DNA from: Elusimicrobiota bacterium
Lineage (GTDB): Bacteria > Elusimicrobiota > Elusimicrobia > UBA1565 > UBA9628
Direction of reading: 5' to 3'
NCBI GenBank assembly: GCA_023249695.1
Contig: JAHFCD010000025.1
Coordinates: 3,918-11,059, forward strand
DNA: 7,142 nucleotides
Part shown: positions 1 through 7,142 of the stretch, piece after piece
Layout of the letters: each line of letters starts with the position of its first letter
How positions within the stretch are numbered: position 1 is the first letter of the stretch
Notes under the pieces: model-generated
The model's input: only the letters and a program-made list of their open reading frames with translations
The model's database searches: none
Told to the model about the DNA's origin: nothing
Made by a program: the position numbers and the translations under genes

Positions 1-405
1 GCCCTGGGCGCGCCCCAAGGCTTCATCTCCGAGGGCCGCAGCTGGAAGCTGTCCCTGCGCCCGCGCCAATACCGGCAGCCGTTCTCGCTGACGCTCAAGG
101 ATTTCCGCCACGACGTTTATCCGGGCACGGACATCCCCAAGAATTTCTCGAGCCTCGTGCGCCTCAAGGACCCGCTCGCCGGCGACGACCGCGACGTGCT
201 GATCTACATGAATTCCCCTCTGCGCCACGGCGGGCAGACCTTCTATCAGGCGAGCTTCGGCAAGAACGACACGCTCTCGGTCCTCCAGGTCGTGCGCAAC
301 CCCGCGTGGACGCTCCCCTATCTGTCGTGCCTGCTGGTATCGCTGGGCCTGCTGTGGCACTTCGGCGTGATGCTGCGCAAATCGCTGGGAGCCCGAAGCG
401 CATGA
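1..405 (+). CDS. resB: ResB-family cytochrome c biogenesis protein, C-terminal part
   Basis: This is the last 134 codons of a gene that begins before the window, read in frame from base 1 to a TGA at 403-405. ResB (also CcsB/Ccs1) is the membrane partner of CcsA/ResC in System II cytochrome c maturation; the pair moves haem across the membrane and attaches it to CxxCH motifs of apocytochromes. The visible part carries the conserved tail of the family: a periplasmic segment with FRHDVYPGTDIPKNFSS at about visible residues 35-51, then IYMNSPLRHGGQTFYQASFG at about 67-86. A final membrane helix spans about visible residues 103-122 after the NPAW motif and ends in the short basic tail MLRKSLGARSA. 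The stop overlaps the ccsA start as ATGA, so the two are probably translationally coupled. Family assignment rests on recalled motifs; the N-terminal helices cannot be seen. Confidence 0.87.
   Translation, partial: ALGAPQGFISEGRSWKLSLRPRQYRQPFSLTLKDFRHDVYPGTDIPKNFSSLVRLKDPLAGDDRDVLIYMNSPLRHGGQTFYQASFGKNDTLSVLQVVRNPAWTLPYLSCLLVSLGLLWHFGVMLRKSLGARSA
387..391 (+). promoter_or_regulatory. Shine-Dalgarno sequence for ccsA
   Basis: GGGAG lies 10 bases before the ATG at 402, inside the 3' end of resB. It supports the ATG at 402 over an upstream in-frame ATG at 306. Translation from 306 would overlap resB by 100 bases and put 32 non-conserved residues before the hydrophobic N-terminal helix. Confidence 0.6.
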
Positions 406-2246
406 GGGCCGCCCGGCTGCAGACGGCGGTGTTCCTCGGCGCGCTGACGCTGGCCGCCTGGCCCGCGCTCGCGCCCGCGCCCAAATCCGAGCTCGATCTC
501 GCGGCCTTCTCCCGCCTGCCGGTTCTCGAGGGCGGCCGCGTCAAGCCGCTGGACAGCTTCGCGCGCAGCGCCTTGCTTTCCATTCGCGGCAAGCAAAGCG
601 TCCCGGTCGACGGCCGCGCGATCCCCGCGACGCGGTGGCTCCTCGACGCCGCGTTCAAGCCCGAAGCCGCCGACACCTACCCCGCCTTCTTCGTGGACGA
701 CCCGGAGGTCCTGGGCCTGCTCGGCCTCGCGCAGGGCAAGAGCCGCTACTTCGCCTACTGGCAGATCGAGCCGAAGCGCGAGGAGGTCTCGAGCCAGGCC
801 GCGGCCGCCGACAAGCAGGACAGCGGCCGGCGCACCCGGTTTCAAACCGCGGTCCTCAACCTCAACAGCCGGCTGAATCTGTACGAGCGCGTCAAGAACA
901 CCTTCATGGTCTCCGGCCAGGGCGACCCGGCCATGGAGCTGGCGGCCTTCTCGGCGCTGCTCCCGGACGCTCTGCGCGCCTTCCACTCGGCCAAGCCGAC
1001 GGGCCGGGACGTCCGCACGATGAAGGCGCTGTCGGAGATGCTCCAGCGCTACAAATTCATCGAGGAGGCGTCGGCCTTTAAAGCTCTCCCTCCGAAGGAG
1101 GGAGAGGCCGCCGACGCCTGGACCAACATCGGCGAGGCCTTGTCCAATCCGATGACCGCCCAAGCTCCGCATCCGGGCCTCGCGTCGTTCGCGCTGATGG
1201 GCCGCGCGTACCGGACCGGGGACGCCGCCGCCTTCAACGCCGCGCTGGCGGAGCATACGGGATGGGTCGCGCGCGCCCGCCCCGCGGCCGCGCGCGCCGC
1301 GCGCGCCGAGACCGTGTTCAACACCTGCGCCCCGTTCATCTCCGGCATGGCGCTGTACCTGACGGCCCTTTTGCTCGTGTTCACCGCCTGGGCGACGAGG
1401 CGAGAGGACGTCGCCGCCGCCGCGCGGGCGCTGGCCTGGTCGGCCTTCCTCGTGCACACCCTGGGGCTGCTCGCGCGCACGGTCCTGCAGGGCCGCCCGC
1501 CCGTCACCAACCTCTATTCGTCGGCGGTGTTCGTCGGCTGGGCCTCCGCCCTTCTCGGCCTCGTCGCCGAGCGCATCCACCGGCGAGGCTTCGCCGTCGC
1601 GGGCGCCTGCGCCATCGGCTTCTCGACCTTGCTGATCGCCCACCACCTCAGCGCCACCGGCGACACGATGGAGATGATGCGCGCGGTCCTGGACTCGAAT
1701 TTCTGGCTGGCGACGCACGTCGTCGCGATCACCATCGGCTACAGCTCGACCTACCTCGCCGGCATGCTGGGCATCGCCTGGGTCGTGCGGCGGCATGTCA
1801 TGCTCAAGCCGGATCCGGAGGCGTCGAAGGCGTTGGCGTCCCTGGCCTACGGCGTGATCGCCTTCAGCCTGCTCTTCAGCTTCGTCGGCACCGTGCTCGG
1901 CGGCATCTGGGCCGACCAGAGCTGGGGGCGGTTTTGGGGCTGGGATCCCAAGGAGAACGGCGCCCTTTTGATCGTGCTCTGGAACGCGCTGATCCTGCAC
2001 GCCCGCTGGGGCGGCTTCGTCCGCGAGCGCGGCATCATGCTGATGGCGATCTTCGGCAACATCATCGTCAGCCTCTCCTGGTTCGGCGTCAACATGCTCG
2101 GCATCGGCCTGCACTCCTACGGCTTCATGGACAAGGCCTTCCTGTGGCTGTCCGCGTTCTGCGCGCTGCAGCTGGCGCTCATGGGCCTCGGCGCGCTCCC
2201 CGCCCGCTTTTGGTCGGAGAGGCGGACGCTCGACTCCTCGCCGTGA
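402..2246 (+). CDS. ccsA: CcsA/ResC cytochrome c biogenesis protein with long N-terminal extension
   Basis: This 614-residue protein is the haem-handling membrane subunit of System II cytochrome c maturation. Residues 7-23 form a hydrophobic helix or signal anchor. Residues 24 to about 310 form a large, probably extracytoplasmic region with the motif GGRVKPLDSFAR at 44-55. The C-terminal half is a polytopic core of about eight helices, with the tryptophan-rich haem-binding (WWD) motif at 503-517 (WADQSWGRFWGWDPK). Candidate haem-ligand histidines are H352, H439 and H571 (in GIGLHSYGF), with an HH pair at 414-415. GRPPVTNLY at 364-372 also matches the family. Plant-type CcsA is about 320 residues, so the extension roughly doubles it; such long forms are known in several bacterial phyla. 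The ATG at 402 overlaps the resB stop and has GGGAG upstream; the gene ends in a GTGA overlap with the next gene. A 10-bp palindrome (1084-1106) lies in the extension. Confidence 0.92.
   Translation: MRAARLQTAVFLGALTLAAWPALAPAPKSELDLAAFSRLPVLEGGRVKPLDSFARSALLSIRGKQSVPVDGRAIPATRWLLDAAFKPEAADTYPAFFVDDPEVLGLLGLAQGKSRYFAYWQIEPKREEVSSQAAAADKQDSGRRTRFQTAVLNLNSRLNLYERVKNTFMVSGQGDPAMELAAFSALLPDALRAFHSAKPTGRDVRTMKALSEMLQRYKFIEEASAFKALPPKEGEAADAWTNIGEALSNPMTAQAPHPGLASFALMGRAYRTGDAAAFNAALAEHTGWVARARPAAARAARAETVFNTCAPFISGMALYLTALLLVFTAWATRREDVAAAARALAWSAFLVHTLGLLARTVLQGRPPVTNLYSSAVFVGWASALLGLVAERIHRRGFAVAGACAIGFSTLLIAHHLSATGDTMEMMRAVLDSNFWLATHVVAITIGYSSTYLAGMLGIAWVVRRHVMLKPDPEASKALASLAYGVIAFSLLFSFVGTVLGGIWADQSWGRFWGWDPKENGALLIVLWNALILHARWGGFVRERGIMLMAIFGNIIVSLSWFGVNMLGIGLHSYGFMDKAFLWLSAFCALQLALMGLGALPARFWSERRTLDSSP
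1084..1106. repeat. Perfect 10-bp inverted repeat inside ccsA
   Basis: CTCTCCCTCC at 1084-1093 and GGAGGGAGAG at 1097-1106 are exact reverse complements separated by GAA, so they can form a very stable stem with a 3-base loop. The repeat is read in frame as part of a Pro/Lys/Glu segment (ALPPKEGEA) in the poorly conserved N-terminal region of CcsA. No second copy was seen in the window. There is no T-run after it, so it is not a standard terminator. Confidence 0.7.
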
Positions 2247-3196
2247 AACGCTTCGCCGTCGGCGCCGCGCTGACGACGGTCTTCCTGCCCCTCCTCCTGC
2301 TGTGCGCGGCGTCCGTCCGGTTTCGCCATGCGCCGTATCACCCCCCCGCCGAGGCCGAAAGCACGGCCGCGAAAGGGCGCCTGCGCCTGACCTACCGGGG
2401 CATCAGCGGCTACGAGCTCACCGACGGCAAGACCGTCGTCCTGCTCGACCCGACGGTGACCCGTCCCACGGTTTGGGATCTTTTCTCGCGTCGCCTGCGG
2501 CCCGACGAGGCCCTGAGCGGCCGGGTCTTTCCGCGGGCCGATTTCATCCTCGTCAATCACGCCCACTACGACCACGCGGCCGACGTCCCCGCCATCGCCC
2601 TGCGCACGGGCGCCACGGTCGTCGGCTCGCAGTCGGCCTGCAACCTCGCGCTCTCGCGCGGGGTACCTCCCGGCCGCGTCCGCCTGGCCGTCCCGGGCGA
2701 GCGTCTGACCTTGGGGACCTTCACGGTGGACGTCCGGGCCTCGCGGCACATCGACCTTCTCGGGATGAAGGGGCTCATGGCCGGGACGATCGCCCCGACG
2801 GCCGGGCCGCTCTGGTTCTGGCAGTACGTGCAGGACGCCGCTTTGGCCTACCGGCTCGAGGCGGCGGGAGCCTCGGTGTGGTTTCACCCCACGTCCACCT
2901 TCAAGAGAAGCGAGCTCGGAGACCTGCCCGCCGGGACGCTCATCATGGGGGTCAACGGAGAGGAGCTGACCGCGGAGCGCATGCGCCTCGTCTTCGCGGA
3001 GGCCCGCCCCCGGCTGATCCTGCCGACGCATTACGACAATCTCTTCCAGCCGCTGGAAAAAGGCCTGGCGCTCATGCCCGGGCTCGACCTCGAGGCGGCG
3101 CGCCGGGCCGCGCAGGCGGCCGGCGCGGACGTCCCTTGGCGCGTGCTCGATTACGGCCAAACCGTCGAGCTGCCGGCCGCTCGGCCGGAACGCTAA
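2243..3196 (+). CDS. Membrane-anchored MBL-fold (UlaG/NAPE-PLD-like) metallohydrolase
   Basis: This 317-residue protein starts at a GTG that overlaps the ccsA stop as GTGA; no better in-frame start follows before the fold begins. Residues 4-25 form one hydrophobic helix after the basic MKR start. C21 follows LLLL, a poor lipobox, so an uncleaved anchor or ordinary signal peptide is more likely than a lipoprotein. The catalytic domain, placed outside the cytoplasm by this topology, begins near residue 45 (RLTYRGISGYEL). It has the metal motif HAHYDH at 106-111, a further histidine at 169 (SRHIDLLG) and H263 in PTHYDN. Where relatives usually have a GDT motif with the metal-bridging Asp, this protein reads FHPTSTF (H215, T217). 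The fold is clear, but the substrate is unknown; the UlaG/COG2220-like group includes hydrolases of lactones, phosphodiesters and lipids. Position makes it the third gene of the resB-ccsA operon. Confidence 0.82.
   Translation: MKRFAVGAALTTVFLPLLLLCAASVRFRHAPYHPPAEAESTAAKGRLRLTYRGISGYELTDGKTVVLLDPTVTRPTVWDLFSRRLRPDEALSGRVFPRADFILVNHAHYDHAADVPAIALRTGATVVGSQSACNLALSRGVPPGRVRLAVPGERLTLGTFTVDVRASRHIDLLGMKGLMAGTIAPTAGPLWFWQYVQDAALAYRLEAAGASVWFHPTSTFKRSELGDLPAGTLIMGVNGEELTAERMRLVFAEARPRLILPTHYDNLFQPLEKGLALMPGLDLEAARRAAQAAGADVPWRVLDYGQTVELPAARPER
3173..3188 (+). repeat. GC-rich inverted repeat at the 3' end of the hydrolase gene
   Basis: CCGGCCG at 3173-3179 and CGGCCGG at 3182-3188 are perfect reverse complements with a 2-base spacer (in practice about 6 bp plus a tetraloop). 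The repeat ends 5 bases before the TAA at 3194-3196. It could slow RNA polymerase or protect the 3' end of the operon mRNA. There is no downstream T-run, and such palindromes arise easily by chance in DNA this rich in GC. Confidence 0.3.
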
Positions 3197-3247
3197 GCCG
3201 TCGCCGGCCTCCGTACTCCTCCGCCCCGCCCGCGTATTTCTCCCACC

Positions 3248-3264
3248 TGCGGCCGCAACGTTGC
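3248..3264. promoter_or_regulatory. Two overlapping palindromes upstream of clpB
   Basis: TGCGGCCGCA (3248-3257) and GCAACGTTGC (3255-3264) are each perfect 10-bp palindromes sharing three bases, in the only intergenic gap of the window, 7 bases before the putative -10 box. They are possible operator sites for a dimeric regulator. They do not match the CIRCE element (TTAGCACTC-N9-GAGTGCTAA) or a sigma-32 promoter as I recall them, so the regulator, if any, is unknown. Confidence 0.3.
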
Positions 3265-3270
3265 ATGGGC

Positions 3271-3276
3271 TAAAAT
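3271..3276 (+). promoter_or_regulatory. Putative -10 box of the clpB promoter
   Basis: TAAAAT differs from TATAAT at one position and stands out as AT-rich in a GC-rich gap. It abuts the ATG at 3277 directly. Transcription starting about 7 bases downstream would begin at or near the second ATG (3283), giving a leaderless or nearly leaderless mRNA. No convincing TTGACA-like -35 element is seen 16-18 bases upstream (the region reads CTGCGGCC), which lowers confidence. Confidence 0.35.
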
Positions 3277-5822
<2,546 letters not shown>

Positions 5823-5826
<4 letters not shown>

Positions 5827-6485
5827 GCGCCGAGGCGGGCGAAGATGCGCTGAGCCTCGTCCTCGTCGATGAGGGTGAAGCGTCCCAGCTCCGGTTCCCA
5901 GGCGTGGACGTCGGCGCCGGCGAGGTCGAACCACCACGCATGCAGCCGCAGGCGTCCCGCGGCGACGGCCTCGCGCACGGCCGAATGGGTCTTCAGGTGC
6001 TCGAGCTGAACAAGCGCGTGCGCCTGGGCGATCCGGTCGTGCAGCGGCCTCCCCGGCGCGAGCGCCGGCCGCCGCTCGAGCTCGCGTCGAGAGTCCCCGG
6101 CCGCCCGAAGCCAGGCCGCCAGCGGCCCGGAATCGCCCTCGGAGCCGGTGGCCAGCGCCTTCATCGCGCCGCAGTCGGAATGTCCGCAGATGATGGCGTC
6201 CGTGACGCCGAGGCGGCGCACGGCGAACTCGACGGCCGCCGCCGCGCCGGCCGCCGCGGGCGCCTGCGCGGGGTCCTCGGGCGGGATGATGTTGCCGGGG
6301 TTGCGGATGACGAAGAGGTCGCCGGGATCCGTCGAGGCGAAGGTGTTCGGGACCACGCGGCTGTCGGAGCAGGCCACGAACAGGGTGTCGGGGCGTTGAT
6401 CGAGGGCCAGGTGCGAGAACTGCTCGCGGTACTCGGGGCGCATCTCCCGCCGGAATTTCACGATCCCTTCGACGAGTTTTCTCAT
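5823..6485 (-). CDS. Beta-class carbonic anhydrase
   Basis: This 220-residue zinc enzyme interconverts CO2 and bicarbonate in the cytoplasm, supplying bicarbonate to carboxylases and helping pH balance. The zinc ligands C39 (in ACSDSRV), H102 and C105 (in [10 protein letters not shown]), and the catalytic dyad D41/R43, are all present. [15 protein letters not shown] at 55-69 is also typical. Length and the start [11 protein letters not shown] resemble CynT-type enzymes, but no cyanase gene is nearby, so no symbol is given. There is no signal peptide. The ATG at 6485 lies 3 bases after the stop of the pterin synthase gene, with GGGG about 9 bases upstream, so it is the last gene of that operon. 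An Ala/Pro-rich stretch at about 72-84 ([13 protein letters not shown]) is slightly expanded. The TAG overlaps the clpB stop by 4 bases. Confidence 0.95.
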
Positions 6486-6488
6486 GGC

Positions 6489-6902
6489 TCAGCCCCGATA
6501 GGTGACGAAGTTGTTTTCGGTTTCAATGAGCTTCACCTCGTGCAGCGCGCCTTCGGGCAGGCGCCGCGCGAGCATGGCCCACAGCACGGAGGCGATGTTC
6601 TCCGCCGTGGGAATGACGCCCTGGAACGCGGGGACGTCGAGATTGAGATTTTTGTGGTCGAGGCCGTCCTCGATGATCTCGGCCATGACCGACTTGAGAT
6701 CGCGGAGGTTGAACACCATGCCCGTGCGCGCGTCGATCTCGCCGGCGACCGTGACCTCGACGGTGAAGTTGTGCCCGTGGCCGTTGACGTTGTTGCATTT
6801 CCCGTAGATGCGGCGGTTCTCCTCGGCCGACAGCGCGTCGTTGTGCAGGCGGTGCCCCGCGGAGAAGGTCATGCGCCGGGTGATGAAGGCCTTTCGGGTC
6901 AT
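6489..6902 (-). CDS. 6-pyruvoyl-tetrahydropterin synthase-like protein (PTPS-I-type signature; QueD superfamily)
   Basis: This 137-residue zinc enzyme belongs to the tunnelling-fold family acting on dihydroneopterin triphosphate. Predicted zinc ligands are H17 (FSAGHRLH), H42 and H44 (NGHGHN). The catalytic Cys is C36 in GKCNN, the Asp/His pair is D82/H83 in LDHKNLN, and E127 in the ETENN motif would anchor the pterin. Cys-to-HGH spacing is C-x5-HGH, as in animal PTPS, whereas E. coli QueD has C-x3-HGH. Long stretches (SxEENxxxxGKCNN, GEIDxxTGMV, LDHKNLxxDVPxF, ENxAxxxW) recall the mammalian enzyme. The likely reaction is therefore formation of 6-pyruvoyl-tetrahydropterin, though 6-carboxytetrahydropterin synthesis for queuosine cannot be excluded. 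The ATG at 6902 overlaps the stop of the upstream SDR gene as ATGA, indicating translational coupling. No queC, queE or queF gene is visible. Confidence 0.9.
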   Translation of the reverse strand: MTRKAFITRRMTFSAGHRLHNDALSAEENRRIYGKCNNVNGHGHNFTVEVTVAGEIDARTGMVFNLRDLKSVMAEIIEDGLDHKNLNLDVPAFQGVIPTAENIASVLWAMLARRLPEGALHEVKLIETENNFVTYRG

Positions 6903-7142
6903 CGGTTCGTGTCCAGCGGGATGATCGCGCCCGACAGCAACTCCGGCGCGGCCGAGCCGGACAGGTCCGCGACGACGGCCGCGATCTCGGAGGGCTCGGC
7001 GCCCGCCTTGAGGCCCGGAGCGGCCTTGCGGAGCATGGCGGTGTTCACCGCGCCCGGCGCCACGCAGAACACCGCGACGCCGAGCGGGCGCGCCTCGACG
7101 GCCAGCGCCGCCGTCAAGCCGGCGACCCCGTGCTTGCTGACC
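6899..7142 (-). CDS. Short-chain dehydrogenase/reductase (SDR), C-terminal part
   Basis: About 80 codons are visible; the gene continues beyond the right edge on the minus strand and ends with TGA at 6901-6899. The fragment opens with [16 protein letters not shown], where the lysine at about 7135-7133 fits the catalytic K of the SDR YxxxK motif (the Tyr would lie just outside the window). [10 protein letters not shown] is the usual PG-x-V-x-T segment after beta strand 6. The end, [13 protein letters not shown], fits the last strand, where many SDRs have SGxxxxVDGG. The nucleotide-binding TGxxxGxG motif is outside, so cofactor and substrate cannot be read. The stop overlaps the start of the pterin synthase gene, which makes a pterin reductase (sepiapterin-reductase- or FolM-like) an attractive but unproven guess. 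A TTG at 7117 is in frame but is not a real start, since conserved residues precede it. Confidence 0.8.
   Translation of the reverse strand, partial: VSKHGVAGLTAALAVEARPLGVAVFCVAPGAVNTAMLRKAAPGLKAGAEPSEIAAVVADLSGSAAPELLSGAIIPLDTNR

Noticed and set aside
306..401. A 32-codon upstream extension of ccsA from the ATG at 306
   Set aside because: It overlaps the conserved end of resB and does not look like a CcsA start. The ATG at 402 has a ribosome site and the typical ATGA overlap.
1262..1312. A run of alternating GC (CGCGCGCG-like) resembling a structured element
   Set aside because: It encodes an Ala/Arg-rich linker before the CcsA membrane core. The palindromes here are simple products of CG alternation.
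318..2114. A 598-codon open frame on the minus strand opposite ccsA
   Set aside because: Its translation is low-complexity, rich in Arg, Gly, Glu and Ala, with no recognisable motif. The plus frame has clear CcsA motifs. Long antisense frames are expected in DNA this rich in GC.
1262..2242. The open frame continuous with, and upstream of, the MBL-fold gene
   Set aside because: The upstream translation is an Arg/Pro/His-rich shadow of ccsA. Real protein sequence begins at the GTG at 2243 with a hydrophobic N-terminus.
3197..3276. A CIRCE element, sigma-32 promoter or classical terminator between the hydrolase gene and clpB
   Set aside because: No TTAGCACTC/GAGTGCTAA pair, no heat-shock -35/-10 pair and no stem followed by a T-run were found. 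Only the nested palindromes and TAAAAT remain.
6489..6902. Naming the pterin enzyme queD (queuosine pathway)
   Set aside because: The C-x5-HGH spacing and mammalian-like motifs differ from E. coli QueD, and no queuosine genes are adjacent. The symbol was left empty.

Overview
The window is GC-rich and densely coding. It holds six protein genes in two converging blocks, with one real intergenic gap of about 80 bases (3197-3276). The genes point to a bacterium that matures c-type cytochromes by System II (ResB plus CcsA/ResC). That implies an energised membrane facing a periplasm or equivalent compartment, and a respiratory or redox-active lifestyle. Codon usage looks uniform, and I see no mobile element, tRNA, rRNA or CRISPR array. 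The phylum cannot be fixed from this sequence. The long N-terminal extension on CcsA and the high GC fit several Gram-negative, mostly uncultured lineages.

Plus strand, 1-3196: a cytochrome c maturation operon. The 3' end of resB overlaps a 614-residue ccsA by ATGA. ccsA in turn overlaps, by GTGA, a membrane-anchored metallo-beta-lactamase-fold protein. The three are probably one translationally coupled unit. ResB and CcsA together would export and attach haem to apocytochromes; the role of the hydrolase is unknown. After a short spacer with nested palindromes and a TAAAAT box, clpB (3277-5826) encodes the Hsp100 disaggregase. All its ATPase motifs are intact, but it appears to lack about 20 residues in the second AAA+ module.

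Minus strand, 7142-5823: an operon read right to left. It contains the C-terminal part of a short-chain dehydrogenase/reductase (SDR), a 6-pyruvoyl-tetrahydropterin synthase-like protein with the animal-type C-x5-HGH signature, and a beta-class carbonic anhydrase. The SDR and pterin genes overlap by ATGA, and carbonic anhydrase follows after 3 bases. An SDR beside a PTPS-I-like enzyme suggests a reduced-pterin module (tetrahydrobiopterin-like), but this is inference.

The two blocks meet at a single CTAG that supplies the stop codons of both clpB and carbonic anhydrase. It sits in the loop of a perfect 9-bp GC-rich hairpin. The points most worth a second look are the pterin/SDR pair, the stop-sharing hairpin, the ClpB deletion, the altered metal site of the hydrolase, and a perfect 10-bp palindrome inside ccsA. 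I found no wholly new multi-gene system.
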